In this document: one piece after another, positions 1 through 9,321 of the stretch
Layout: each line of letters starts with the position of its first letter
Position numbering within the stretch: the stretch's first letter is position 1
Source of the DNA: JAFASC01 sp036265935
GTDB taxonomy: Bacteria > Pseudomonadota > Alphaproteobacteria > Rhizobiales > Beijerinckiaceae
Length of the DNA stretch: 64,000 bases
Assembly: GCA_036265935.1 (NCBI GenBank)
Contig: DATAOB010000044.1
Span: 1-64,000 of the forward strand
Direction of reading: 5' to 3'
Program-made: the position numbers and the translations under genes
Notes under the pieces: generated by a model
The model's database searches: none
Told to the model about the DNA's origin: nothing
The model's input: the letters and a program-made list of their open reading frames with translations, nothing else

Positions 1-1308
1 CGGAGCTCACCTTCTTGCGCTCGCAGGCCTTTTTGGACTTGCTCTCCGCATCTCCGGCAGAGTTAACGCGCCTCTCAGATGCACTGCGATCGCGTTGGCT
101 ATGCGCGGCCGAGCGCGTGCCGAGTTTCGGGCATGACATTCATCACCAATAGAATTTCGATCCCGCTTCCCGTGGGAAACATGCGCGGCATTGTCTATGA
201 CGCGCTCGGCGGCCTTCTGGTGCTCGTCACCGTCGCCCTCCTCCTCTACGTGCTTGTCGCGCGGGTCACGGCCCCCTGGCGCAATTGACGGAAGCCATCC
301 ATAGCCTCGGCGCCGGAAATCTGTCGGTCGCCGTGCCCGGACGTGAACGCAAGGACGAGATCGGTGCGTTGGCGCGGACCGTCCAATATTTCCGCGACAG
401 TCTCGCCGACCGGCAGGCCCTGCAGAAGGACGTCGACGCGCAGCGCACGGGTGCCGAAGCGCGCCGGGCAGAGCTCGAGACGCTGATCACCGATTTCCGC
501 CTCGCCGTGCGGGAGGCGCTGCATCAGGTGAACCTCCACTCCGATCAGATGACGCTTGCGGCGGACAGCCTGAAGACGATCGCAACCGAGAGCAGCCATC
601 GCGCTCAAGCCGCCGCGGCGTCGACGTCGGAGGCCTCTTCCAACGTGAATACGGTCGCCCGCGCCGCCGAGGAACTCTCAGCTTCCATCGCCGAAATCGA
701 GAGCCAGGTTACCCGCACCCGGGGCGTCGTCCTCGACGCCTCGCGCGTGACCGCGCACACGACGCAAGCGATGGGCGGCCTTGCTGAGAAGGCCAACGAG
801 ATCGGCGAGATTATCGGGCTCATTCAGGCGATCGCCGCCCAGACCAACTTGCTTGCTCTGAACGCGACGATTGAAGCTGCCCGCGCGGGGGACGCCGGCC
901 GTGGGTTTGCAGTGGTGGCGCAGGAGGTGAAATCACTTGCCGGTCAGACGGCCAAAGCGACGGAACGGATCGCCGAGCACGTCGAAGCGATCCAGAACGC
1001 CACCTCCGGCGCTGTCGAAGCGATCAAATCGATTGCTGCGACAATGAACCAGGCCGAAGGTTTTACCGCCGGGATCGCGGTCGCGGTCGAGGAACAGGCG
1101 GCTGCGACGAACGAGATTGCGCAGCGTCACCGAGGCGGCGCTTGGCACGCAATCCGCCGCCCGTCACATGGAAGGTTTGAAACTGGCGGTAGGGGAAACT
1201 GACCAGTCCGCCGCCCAGGTTCATCAGGCGGCAACCGACGTCACGCAGCAGAGCAAGAACCTCAGCGAGACGGTTGAGACGTTCCTTTTGGGGGTCGCCG
1301 CCGCTTGA
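1..1308 (+). pseudogene. Methyl-accepting chemotaxis protein, frame-broken, 5' end outside the window
   Basis: The pieces add up to a membrane chemoreceptor: a hydrophobic segment (about 195-265), a HAMP-like linker (about 285-420) and a cytoplasmic signalling domain with the hairpin-tip motif AQTNLLALNATIEAARAG near 838-893. The reading frame changes twice. At the run of five C near 270-275 one more C would continue VTAP into LAQLTEAIHSLGAG. Near 1120, adding one base after GCGCAG restores NEIAQ into VTEAALGTQSAARHMEGL, which runs to the stop at 1306-1308. The periplasmic part before about 130 is also split between frames and incomplete. Family assignment is firm. Whether the breaks are mutations or sequencing errors cannot be decided here. 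It would sense an unknown ligand and signal through CheA/CheW. Confidence 0.8.
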
Positions 1309-1335
1309 GGCGGCGGCGGGGACGAGCACTCTCGC

Positions 1336-1935
1336 TTAGCGCGCCTCGTTCAGCATCTTCTCGACATGTTCCCAATTCACGAGATGGTCGAGGAAGGCCT
1401 TGAGGTAATCCGGCCGGCGGTTGCGATAATCAAGGTAATAAGAATGCTCCCAAACATCGACGCCGAGAATGGGTTTCGCGCCGTGCACGAGCGGATTTTC
1501 TCCGTTCGGCGTCTTCATAACCTCGACCTTGCCGTTCTTGAGCGCAAGCCACGCCCAGCCCGAGCCGAACTGCGAAACGCCGGCCTGGACGAAATCCTCC
1601 TTGAACTTGTCGAGCGAACCGACCCCGTCGACGATCGCCTTCTCGACCGCGCCGGGCATTTTGGTCCCGCCGCCATTCGGCTTCATCCATTTCCAGAAGT
1701 GGATGTGGTTATAATGCTGGCCGGCATTGTTGAAGAGCGGCTGGTTCTTGCCATACGAACCTTTGACGACTTCCTCGACTGATTTGCCCTCGAATTCCGT
1801 GCCCTTCATTAGGTTGTTGCCGGTCGTCACATAGGCTTGGTGATGCTTGTCATGATGGAATTCGAGGGTCTCCTTGGACATGTAGGGCTGAAGTGCGTCG
1901 TAGGCGTATGGCAGGGGCGGCAGCTCAAAGGACAT
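1336..1935 (-). CDS. sodB: Superoxide dismutase, Fe/Mn type
   Basis: Dismutates superoxide to hydrogen peroxide and oxygen in the cytoplasm. The 199-residue protein has the Fe/Mn-SOD layout: an N-terminal helical hairpin with FHHDKHHQAYV (ligand His27), then QHYNHIHFWKWM (ligand His77), and the C-terminal signature with Asp160 and His164 in DVWEHSYYLDY. I chose the ATG at 1935, not the longer open frame from 1977, because GGGAGGAG lies just upstream and MSFELPPLPY is the usual family N-terminus. The metal (Fe or Mn) cannot be told from sequence alone. It faces the broken chemoreceptor gene on the opposite strand. Confidence 0.96.
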   Translation of the reverse strand: MSFELPPLPYAYDALQPYMSKETLEFHHDKHHQAYVTTGNNLMKGTEFEGKSVEEVVKGSYGKNQPLFNNAGQHYNHIHFWKWMKPNGGGTKMPGAVEKAIVDGVGSLDKFKEDFVQAGVSQFGSGWAWLALKNGKVEVMKTPNGENPLVHGAKPILGVDVWEHSYYLDYRNRRPDYLKAFLDHLVNWEHVEKMLNEAR

Positions 1936-2113
1936 CGTGACTCTCCTCCCGGAATTTCTGTATCGGCCCAAGGACATAGCCGCCTGTGTCGCGAACGCCG
2001 GGGCTCGGAGCGGCGGGACGGCGCCCCATAACTAGAGGCGGCTTGCGGCCTCGGCAACATTGGTGTCTGTTGCCGCGGGAGACCGACACGGCGTTAGCGC
2101 GTGGAGTTCGGCT

Positions 2114-3376
2114 ATGAGTAGTCGTGTACTGGCCAATGCCGGCGTCTTTGCCCTTGGCTTTATTTTGATCATTGGGGGCGCCTGGGGAATCGGGCGCGGC
2201 TCGGGCTATGTGCAGCTCGAATGGGGCTGGACTTCCGTTATCTCGGGCGCCGTTCTCCTGACCGGGGGCGTGCTGACGCTGGCGATCGGCTTTGTGCTGC
2301 GCCGGCTCGATGCCCTGCATGGCGCGCTCCTGAATGCACTTGCCGGGATGGGCGCAGTCGCGCTGGCGGAGCGAACTCCTGCTACCGAGCCGGCCATCGG
2401 GCCGATACCGCTCGGGATTCAGTCGCCGCCCGCAGCACCTAAGACCGAGCCTGGGACGGCGACGGATCCCGCTTATGCCGAACCGGCCCTCGTCGCGGCT
2501 CAGGCGATCACCGTTGAGCTGCTCGGACATGAGGAACGCCGCCAGCCGCCGCTCGAACATGCGAAGGCGCCTGCGTCGCAAGAACCGCAGACTAGCGAAC
2601 CGGCCGCGAGCGAGCCGCCGGAAATCATCCATGCGGCCGACCAGGGCCCGGCCGATGATATGGTCAAGGCGGCTGGTGTAAGCGCCGAGCCCGAACTCAA
2701 TGAGGCCATCGAGCAGCTGCTCGCGGACGAGGGCGGCCGGGCTCCGCCGCAGATGGACGCAGCGCAAACGCCGCATGCTGTTCCGATCGAACCAGCCGCG
2801 GAAGCGCCGGAGCCGGCCCTTCCTGTTCAGCGTGACGAGCCGGAAAAGCCGCCACAGCGCGCGGGCGGTTGGCGCGGTCTGTTCTCCCGCAAAGAGCGCC
2901 GCACCGCACCCACGCGTGTTGAAGAGCTGCCAATGGAGCTGCCGAATAATGAGCCGGAGGAAAGTCCTGCGGAGGCCGAACCCGCGGCCGTCGCGCCGCC
3001 CGAACCCACGGTGGCGTCGAGCCCTTCCATTCACACCGACGCCATTCCGCGCACTGGCGACGATTGGTTCGATCGCGCGCTGTCCGGCCTGGACGAAGTT
3101 TACGATCAAGCCGGAGAGAGGCGACGAGAGCCGCGGCCTCACGTCGGCGAGCCCGAGGAGCACAATGAGGCGGAGCCGGAAGTTCACGTTCCTGCGGCGG
3201 AAGAAGCGCCGCAAGCCCCCGCACCGCCAGCCGAGCCCGCTGTCATCGGGCGCTACACCTCGGGCAATACCACCTACGTCATGTTCGCCGACGGCTCGAT
3301 CGAAGCAGAGACGCCGACCGGCATCCTCCGATTTGCCTCTCTCGCCGATCTCAAGTTGTACGTCGAAGGCCAGTGA
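2114..3376 (+). CDS. Membrane protein with long Pro/Ala/Glu-rich region, function unknown
   Basis: I do not recognise a named family. From the ATG at 2114 the protein has about 420 residues. Two hydrophobic segments (about residues 8-25 and 40-62) are followed by roughly 280 residues rich in Pro, Ala and Glu that look disordered. A compact end follows, starting IGRYTSGNTTYVMFADGSIE, that reads like a folded domain. The layout suggests an inner-membrane anchor with a flexible linker presenting a small C-terminal domain. The open frame extends up to 2060, but the start at 2114 has a GGAG-type site and puts the first membrane segment at the N-terminus. It converges with the YcgN-like gene with no spare bases between the stops. 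Confidence 0.75.
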   Translation: MSSRVLANAGVFALGFILIIGGAWGIGRGSGYVQLEWGWTSVISGAVLLTGGVLTLAIGFVLRRLDALHGALLNALAGMGAVALAERTPATEPAIGPIPLGIQSPPAAPKTEPGTATDPAYAEPALVAAQAITVELLGHEERRQPPLEHAKAPASQEPQTSEPAASEPPEIIHAADQGPADDMVKAAGVSAEPELNEAIEQLLADEGGRAPPQMDAAQTPHAVPIEPAAEAPEPALPVQRDEPEKPPQRAGGWRGLFSRKERRTAPTRVEELPMELPNNEPEESPAEAEPAAVAPPEPTVASSPSIHTDAIPRTGDDWFDRALSGLDEVYDQAGERRREPRPHVGEPEEHNEAEPEVHVPAAEEAPQAPAPPAEPAVIGRYTSGNTTYVMFADGSIEAETPTGILRFASLADLKLYVEGQ

Positions 3377-3913
3377 TCAGAGCGCGCTCTTTGGAACGCG
3401 GGCGGGCCACGCGGCGATGTGCTTTGGCAAGTCGTTCTCCTCAACCTCCTCCTCCCGGGCGCCGATGCGCGCCCGCACCGAGACGCCGGCGTGGTGCACG
3501 CTCTCCGGATCCCCGGAGACGAGGGGGTGCCACCAGGCCAGATCGCGGCCTTCGGCGCGCAGCCGATAGGCGCAGGTCGGCGGCAGCCAGGGAATCGTCC
3601 GGACGTTCTGCGGCGTGAGTTTGACGCAATCGGGCACGCGCTCGCGCCGGCGGGCGTAATTGCTGCATCGGCAGGTGCCGGCCTCGAACAGGCGGCAGGC
3701 GACGTCGGTATAATGGATGCGGCCGGTATCCTCGTCCTCGAGCTTGACGAGGCAGCAGCGGCCGCAGCCGTCGCAGAGGCGCTCCCATTCGCTGCGGGTC
3801 AGCGCCTCGAGCGGCTTTTTCCAGAACGGCGCCGCGCCTTGCGGCGCGTCAGCAGCGGCAGGCCGCATCGGCGGTTTCGCGCTACCCCTGATCGACCCTG
3901 CTTTCGTCGTCAT
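3377..3913 (-). CDS. YcgN family cysteine-cluster protein (UPF0260)
   Basis: A small soluble protein of the YcgN/UPF0260 group, which is widespread in Proteobacteria and of unknown biochemical role. It has the typical cysteine pattern: CDGCGRCCLVKLED followed by a Cys in the DVACRLFEAGTCRCSNY stretch and another in VPDCVKLTP, which would suit metal or Fe-S binding. The conserved N-terminal block FWKKPLEALTRSEWERLCDGC is present. I chose the ATG at 3913. The open frame runs on to 3997, but those residues look non-conserved. Confidence 0.88.
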   Translation of the reverse strand: MTTKAGSIRGSAKPPMRPAAADAPQGAAPFWKKPLEALTRSEWERLCDGCGRCCLVKLEDEDTGRIHYTDVACRLFEAGTCRCSNYARRRERVPDCVKLTPQNVRTIPWLPPTCAYRLRAEGRDLAWWHPLVSGDPESVHHAGVSVRARIGAREEEVEENDLPKHIAAWPARVPKSAL

Positions 3914-4058
3914 GTTCCGTTGTGATACGCCGATTCGAGGCACGCCGCTTGATTGGGGGACCCCCGGGGACTTGCGGCGCGGCGTCCCAGTCGTCAAGTA
4001 GCGTTAAATAATGCTAAGATTGCCGCCGGGGCGTGGCGGTTCGGGTTGGAGCTGAAGG

Positions 4059-6308
4059 TTGGAGCGTTTCCGCACGTCCGACATCCTGAAGCGCCTCAAT
4101 CGGGCGCTGCTGGCGTTCGACGCCTGGGTCAACACCGCGGTCTACAATAGCGGCCGCAAAGCGCGCGCTGCCTATGCGAGCTTCTCCGCCTTCATGGACC
4201 GGTTCCATGTCCAGGGTTGGCGGCGGCTCGGCGTCGAATTTGCCTGCGAGACTCTGACGCTCGGCCTCGGCGGCGCCATTCTCGCCCTATTCCTGGCGAT
4301 TCCGGCTTTCCAGGAAACCTCCGACGATTGGCTGAAGAAGCAGGATCTCGCCGTCACCTTCCTCGATCGCTATGGCAACGAGGTCGGCCGCCGCGGCATC
4401 AAGCACGACGATTCGATCACGCTCGATCAGCTGCCGGAATATCTCGTCCAGGCAGTGCTCGCCACCGAAGATCGCCGCTTCTACGAGCATTGGGGCATCG
4501 ACGTCATCGGCACGTTCCGTGCGCTGACTGTCAATGCGCGCGCAACCACCGTGGTGCAAGGCGGCTCGTCGATCACGCAGCAGCTGGCGAAGAACCTGTT
4601 TCTGACGAACGAGCGCACGCTTCAGCGCAAGATCAAGGAAGCCTATCTCGCGGTCTGGCTCGAATTCCACGTGAGCAAACGCGACATCCTCAAGCTCTAT
4701 CTCGATCGCGCCTATATGGGCGGCGGCACATTCGGCGTGCAGGCGGCGGCGGAATTCTATTTCGGCAAGAACGTCCGCGACGTGACGCTGTCCGAGGCCG
4801 CGATGTTGGCCGGCCTATTCAAGGCGCCGACGAAATTCGCGCCGCATATCAACCTGCCGGCGGCGCGCGCCCGCGCCAACGACGTGCTCAACAATCTCGT
4901 CGACGCGGGCTACATGACACAGAGCCAGATTTTCGCGGCTTTGCGCAATCCGGCGACGCCGGTCGACCGCCGCCGGGATGTCACGCCCGACTGGTATCTC
5001 GATTACGCCTTTGACGAGGTCAAAAAACTCGCCGACGCGAAGAAGCTCGGCGACGACCGCGTGCTGACAGTACGCACGGCTCTCGATACCGGCCTGCAGA
5101 AACATGCCGAAAGCGTCATCGAAGACCAGCTGCGGCAGAACGGCAAATCCTATCACGCCAACCAGAGCGCGACCGTCGTCATGGACTCGCAGAGCGGCGC
5201 GGTGCGGGCGATCGTCGGCGGGCGCGATTACGGCGCGAGCCAGTTCAACCGCGCGACCGATGCGCTGCGTCAGCCTGGCTCTTCGTTCAAGCCATATGTC
5301 TATCTCACCGCATTGATGAGCGGCAAATATAAGCCGACGACCGTCGTCGTCGACGGTCCGGTCTGTCTCGGCAATTGGTGTCCGCGCAATTACGGCGGCA
5401 AATATTACGGCGCGATTCCGCTCGTCGGCGCGCTGACAAAATCGCTCAATACGGTCGCGGTGAAATTGTCGATCGGCATCGGCGACAGCAAGGGCGGCGA
5501 TTTCCAGAAAGCCAAACAGGGCCGCGCGAAGATCATCGACACGGCGCGACGCCTCGGCATTACCACTCCGTTGCCCGATACGGTGTCATTGCCGATCGGC
5601 GCCGACGAAGTGACGGTCATCGATCACACGTCCGCCTATGCCGGCTTCGCCAATGGCGGCAAACGCGTCAAGCCCTATGCCGCGGTGGAAATCTTCAACA
5701 GCCGCGGCGAGAGCATTTATCGGCACGATCGCGACAACCCGCCGCCGCAGCAGGTCGTGCCCGCTAAAAGCGTGATCGATCTCGTCTCGATGATGACCAA
5801 GGTCGTCGAGGAGGGCACCGGTAGACGCGCGCAGCTCGGCGCGAATATCCAGGTCGCCGGAAAGACCGGCACGACCAACGGCTACAAGGACGCGTGGTTT
5901 TGCGGTTATACCGGCAATTTCACCGAATGCGTCTGGTTCGGCAATGACGACGACACCTCGATGAACAACATGACCGGCGGCTCACTGCCGGCGCAGACCT
6001 GGCACGACATCATGGTCTATGTTCATAACGGCGTCGAGTTGAAGTCGCTGCCCGGAATGCCGGCACCGCCGCCCGGACCTGCCGTGGTGAGCAGCGGAAC
6101 GGTGGCGCAACTCGGCGCTGCGCAGCACCCGGCGCAATTGTCGCGGCAGGCCTCGGATGCGATCGTCTCGATCGAGGATCTTTTGCGTACCGCCGACAAT
6201 CAGCGCGCGGCGGCGAGTAGTTCGGGTGGCGTTCTGGCCGAGAGCGGGTCGAGCCCGGCGCTCGGCATTGGCGTGCGCGCAACGGGCGGACGGATAGAAG
6301 TACGCTAG
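4059..6308 (+). CDS. Penicillin-binding protein 1A family (class A, bifunctional)
   Basis: Polymerises glycan strands and cross-links peptidoglycan stems on the periplasmic side of the inner membrane. It has 749 residues with a TTG start. A short cytoplasmic N-terminus leads to one membrane segment (about 64-84). The GT51 transglycosylase domain has Glu137 in ATEDRRFYEHWG and QGGSSITQQLAKN at 167-179. The transpeptidase domain has Ser408 in SSFK (408-411), SLN at 462-464 and KTG at 602-604, so both active sites look intact. The tail after about 660 is low complexity. The DUF1214 gene starts 25 bp downstream and may be cotranscribed. Confidence 0.95.
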   Translation: MERFRTSDILKRLNRALLAFDAWVNTAVYNSGRKARAAYASFSAFMDRFHVQGWRRLGVEFACETLTLGLGGAILALFLAIPAFQETSDDWLKKQDLAVTFLDRYGNEVGRRGIKHDDSITLDQLPEYLVQAVLATEDRRFYEHWGIDVIGTFRALTVNARATTVVQGGSSITQQLAKNLFLTNERTLQRKIKEAYLAVWLEFHVSKRDILKLYLDRAYMGGGTFGVQAAAEFYFGKNVRDVTLSEAAMLAGLFKAPTKFAPHINLPAARARANDVLNNLVDAGYMTQSQIFAALRNPATPVDRRRDVTPDWYLDYAFDEVKKLADAKKLGDDRVLTVRTALDTGLQKHAESVIEDQLRQNGKSYHANQSATVVMDSQSGAVRAIVGGRDYGASQFNRATDALRQPGSSFKPYVYLTALMSGKYKPTTVVVDGPVCLGNWCPRNYGGKYYGAIPLVGALTKSLNTVAVKLSIGIGDSKGGDFQKAKQGRAKIIDTARRLGITTPLPDTVSLPIGADEVTVIDHTSAYAGFANGGKRVKPYAAVEIFNSRGESIYRHDRDNPPPQQVVPAKSVIDLVSMMTKVVEEGTGRRAQLGANIQVAGKTGTTNGYKDAWFCGYTGNFTECVWFGNDDDTSMNNMTGGSLPAQTWHDIMVYVHNGVELKSLPGMPAPPPGPAVVSSGTVAQLGAAQHPAQLSRQASDAIVSIEDLLRTADNQRAAASSSGGVLAESGSSPALGIGVRATGGRIEVR

Positions 6309-6333
6309 CGATCGAAAAGGCGCGGACCCTCTC

Positions 6334-6912
6334 GTGTTGGCTTTCCTGAAAGGCGGTCTTGCGGCGCTGATCGGCATCGCGCTCGGCCTCGCGGTGACCT
6401 TCGTCACGCTCGAACGCGGTTTTGGCTTTGGCGCCGTGCAGGCCGGCCCATGGACGGCATGGCCGCGCGTCGGCGCCAGCGACATCGACCCGTATGCGCG
6501 CGCGGTTCTGTCGCGAACCGGCGAAATACCGCTTGCCGCGGCGCAGGGCATTGCGTTCTATGCGCGAAACGACGAATCCGGTGCGCCGCTCTCCGGCTCG
6601 TGCGACTACGTTATCTCGGGTGCCGTTCCTGCGTCGCGGTTCTGGACGCTCACCCTCACCGATCCGAACGGCAGACTCCTTGAGAATGCCGCGCATCGCT
6701 ACGCATTCACGTCGGCGGAAGTCCTGCGGCGCGGCGACAATTCGTTTGCGATTGCCGTCGCCCCCGGCGCGCGACCAGGGAACTGGCTGCCCAGCGAGAC
6801 CGGCCGGCGTTTCGTCCTGGTCCTGAAGCTCTACGACGCCATCGCCAGCGCTTCGCCCTCCGGTCTTGTCGGCGCGACCACGCCGCGTATCACGCGAGGG
6901 CGCTGCTGGTGA
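6334..6912 (+). CDS. DUF1214 domain protein
   Basis: About 192 residues with a GTG start. An N-terminal membrane anchor (about residues 5-28) is followed by a soluble domain with features of the DUF1214 family, such as SRFWTLTLTDPNGRLLENAAHRYAFTS and a late GNWLPSETGRRFVLVLKLYD block. In many proteins DUF1254 and DUF1214 are parts of one polypeptide. Here they are two small membrane-anchored proteins, with the DUF1254 partner next. The stop overlaps the next start, which suggests translational coupling. The biochemical role is unknown; the place behind a PBP1A gene suggests an envelope function, but that is inference. Confidence 0.82.
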   Translation: MLAFLKGGLAALIGIALGLAVTFVTLERGFGFGAVQAGPWTAWPRVGASDIDPYARAVLSRTGEIPLAAAQGIAFYARNDESGAPLSGSCDYVISGAVPASRFWTLTLTDPNGRLLENAAHRYAFTSAEVLRRGDNSFAIAVAPGARPGNWLPSETGRRFVLVLKLYDAIASASPSGLVGATTPRITRGRCW

Positions 6913-7493
6913 ATTTCCACGACCGCCTTCTTGGAACGATTCCCTTCATCGCCGCGATTTTCGTGATCGCCGGCATCGTGCATATCGTGTCGGTGCTGGC
7001 GATGCCGGCGGTTGCGCCGCAGGATGCGCTGACGCGTCTTGCCGTGGTCGCGCCGCAGGGCGAGGGCGTGGTGCTTTTGCCGCCGGCAAGTCCGGGCCGC
7101 GAGATCATGCCCTATGAGGATCCTTCCGTTGCACTGGGCTTCTGCCGGTTCGATCTTTCGCAAGGGCTTTATCGCGTCCGCACCAATATCGACGGCGAGC
7201 ACTTCATCGCGTTGTCGTTTCACACCCGATCGGGCCGGGTATTCTATGCGACGACCGATCGCTCGGCGTTGCGCGGCAAGATCGATGTGGCGATCGTCAA
7301 TACCGGTCAGCTCGAGGCGCTGGAATCAAACGATCCGGAGGATCAACCCGCGCCTGAATTGCGGCTGCTGGCGCCGGCGCCGACCGGCTTCATCCTGGTT
7401 CGCGCGCTCGCCGAGCGGCCGAACGAATTGCCGCGAGCAGAGGCGCGCGTGACCGCCGTCACCTGCGCACCGGAACGTCCGCCGCAGAGTTAG
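6909..7493 (+). CDS. DUF1254 domain protein
   Basis: About 194 residues with a GTG start that overlaps the stop of the DUF1214 gene (GTGA arrangement). One N-terminal membrane helix (about residues 11-31) precedes a periplasmic domain. Conserved-looking blocks include DPSVALGFCRFDLSQGLYRV and EHFIALSFHTRSGRVFYATTD, as in small stand-alone DUF1254 proteins. No catalytic residues are known for the family. It probably works with the DUF1214 product encoded just before it. Confidence 0.82.
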   Translation: MNFHDRLLGTIPFIAAIFVIAGIVHIVSVLAMPAVAPQDALTRLAVVAPQGEGVVLLPPASPGREIMPYEDPSVALGFCRFDLSQGLYRVRTNIDGEHFIALSFHTRSGRVFYATTDRSALRGKIDVAIVNTGQLEALESNDPEDQPAPELRLLAPAPTGFILVRALAERPNELPRAEARVTAVTCAPERPPQS

Positions 7494-7498
7494 CTCGC

Positions 7499-7690
7499 TC
7501 AGGGTTCGCGCCGGCGGCGTTTGCCGCGCGGCGTGCCATCATGGCTTGGCGCGACAGGCTCACTCGCCGTTTCGATTGCCGGCACATAACGCACCCCGGT
7601 AAAGAAAAGGATCTGCGCCTCTTCTCCTGCGCTTCGCGGCTGCGCCCGTCTCGAACTCGCGGGGGACTGGAACGCAATGACCTCGCCCAT
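7499..7690 (-). CDS. Small conserved hypothetical protein
   Basis: About 63 residues starting MGEVIAFQSPASSRRAQPRS, with a central ILFFTGVRYVP stretch and a basic Arg/Lys-rich end. The ATG at 7690 has a good AGGGGAA ribosome-binding site, so I prefer it to the longer open frame from 7732. Small proteins with this N-terminus are, as I recall, common in Rhizobiales genomes, but no function is known to me. It converges on the DUF1254 gene with only a few bases between the stops. Confidence 0.7.
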   Translation of the reverse strand: MGEVIAFQSPASSRRAQPRSAGEEAQILFFTGVRYVPAIETASEPVAPSHDGTPRGKRRRREP

Positions 7691-7824
7691 CGCATATTCC
7701 CCTGATTGGAAATCGACTTCGGGCGTGAACACAGCCCTCGCTGCCTAGTACGGAGGCCGCAAGGTTAACAGTGCGTCAACAAGTTCGCGATAAGTTAAAG
7801 GTGTTGCATTGTGGACGCGTTGGA

Positions 7825-8958
7825 ATGACGAACGACTTGCTTTCCGGGCTCGAGGGGCTCGTTGCGCTTGAAAAGAACGGGGGGCTCAACATGAAGCCCA
7901 TCCTGCTTCGGGTCGTCACCGACCAATTCGTCACCAAGCCCCGACATCCCGCCGCAGACATTCGTCAATACGAAGAGCTCGCGTTGCAGCTGATCCCCGA
8001 TGCGGACATTGCTACCGCCGTCGCGGTGGCGAAGCGGCTCGCAACCCATTGCGATGCGCCGCAAAGCGTTCTCGATAAGCTCCTCGACAAATCCCCCGAA
8101 GCAGCAACCGCGCTTTTCGCAGCCGGCGCGGCAATCGATCGCGACCGGCTTGTCGCGCGTGCCGAATGGGGCTCGCTCACTGAGGCCGTCGCAATTGCCG
8201 GACGCAAGGACCTCGATGCAAGGACGGCGGCCGCTCTTGCCCGCCGGCAGGAGAGCGAAGTGCTCTGCGCGCTTGCCGCCAACCAGAATGCGCCGCTCGA
8301 CGCGCACGCGATCTCTTTTCTATTGCAGCGTGGGCGCACCGATCGTGAGCTCGGCCGCGTCCTCTTGGCGCGCAGCGATTTGCCGATCGACAAAAGCGCG
8401 CTGTTCCTCCTCGCCAATTCGCAGCAGCGCGCCGCGATTCTGGCGGCCGCGCGTGAGGCTCACCCCGGTACGGTTCGCGGAGATAAACGCCCGCCGCACC
8501 GAGATCTCGATGCGCTTGCCGATCTCGCCGCAGCACAGAAATGGGGACTTTTCACCATCGAGGTCGCGATGCGGCTCGGCTGCGATCCGCGAGGCGTGCA
8601 GGAAATCATCCGTGATAAATCGGGCGAGCCGCTTGCAATCGCACTCGCCGCGCTCGGAATGGAGGCGTCGGACGCCGCCCGCATCTTTCTGTCGAGCGAG
8701 CCCGATATCTCGCACTCGGTCGATCGCATCCGGATATTGATGCGGATCATGAGCGAGCTTTCGTTGAACGCGGCTCGCCGCTTGCTCTCGACGATGCTGG
8801 GGCAGACCTTGGCGGGGGATGCGCCGCGTCACCGGCGCTACGAGCAAGCGTCCGACGCGACATTGCTCGCCGGCCGCGAAAACGCGCTGCGGCGAGCGGG
8901 CTTGGCTCAAGCCGGCTCGCTTGCGGCGCGCGAGCGCCTGGCGCAGCAGCGCTCTTAA
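7825..8958 (+). CDS. DUF2336 domain protein
   Basis: A mostly helical protein of about 377 residues that fits DUF2336, an alphaproteobacterial family of unknown function. Its HEAT-like repeats are visible as recurring Ala/Leu-rich helices, for example DADIATAVAVAKRLATHCDA and SPEAATALFAAGAAIDRDRL. No signal peptide or membrane segment is seen. The start is uncertain: the ATG at 7825 is used here, the ATG at 7891 has a stronger purine-rich site (GGGGGG), and the frame is open from 7771. The role is unknown. Confidence 0.8.
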   Translation: MTNDLLSGLEGLVALEKNGGLNMKPILLRVVTDQFVTKPRHPAADIRQYEELALQLIPDADIATAVAVAKRLATHCDAPQSVLDKLLDKSPEAATALFAAGAAIDRDRLVARAEWGSLTEAVAIAGRKDLDARTAAALARRQESEVLCALAANQNAPLDAHAISFLLQRGRTDRELGRVLLARSDLPIDKSALFLLANSQQRAAILAAAREAHPGTVRGDKRPPHRDLDALADLAAAQKWGLFTIEVAMRLGCDPRGVQEIIRDKSGEPLAIALAALGMEASDAARIFLSSEPDISHSVDRIRILMRIMSELSLNAARRLLSTMLGQTLAGDAPRHRRYEQASDATLLAGRENALRRAGLAQAGSLAARERLAQQRS

Positions 8959-8967
8959 GCCGGCCTC

Positions 8968-9318
8968 TTATTCCGCAAGATCGACGAAAAGACGTCCTTC
9001 GCGATCTTCAATCTCGACGATCCACAAATCGGGATCGAAATCGATCTCGCGCTCCAGCCGCCGCTCCGCTTCATGCGGCTCGACCCATTCGTCGCGGTGA
9101 ACGCGCGTGAAGACGCGGTCGATGCCGCGCTCGACGCTTTCGGCGAGCTCGGTTTGCGGCGCCGGACCGAACAAAGCCGTGCGCCCGTCGAGACAATCGA
9201 TTTTCACAAAAATCGCGCCGGCTTCCGCGGCGCCGCGCCGGCGCAGCACCGCAAACGCGCCGTCACTGGCGACGCGGCGGATCAGGGCGGCGACGAAAAT
9301 ATCGGCGCGTAAGCGCAA
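8968..9318 (-). CDS. DUF1491 family protein
   Basis: A 116-residue soluble protein with the DUF1491 pattern: MRLRADIFVAALIRRV at the N-terminus, an AGAIFVKIDCLDGRTALFGPAP core and a C-terminal DPDLWIVEIEDREGR block. The start codon is TTG at 9318. It lies 3 bp after the stop of the peptidoglycan-binding gene, so the two are probably one transcript. Function unknown. Confidence 0.85.
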   Translation of the reverse strand: MRLRADIFVAALIRRVASDGAFAVLRRRGAAEAGAIFVKIDCLDGRTALFGPAPQTELAESVERGIDRVFTRVHRDEWVEPHEAERRLEREIDFDPDLWIVEIEDREGRLFVDLAE

Positions 9319-9321
9319 ATC

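Noticed and set aside
1925..3214. Long minus-strand frame (429 codons) opposite the Pro-rich membrane protein
   Set aside because: Arg-rich with no motifs; it overlaps the sodB start and mirrors a low-complexity gene.
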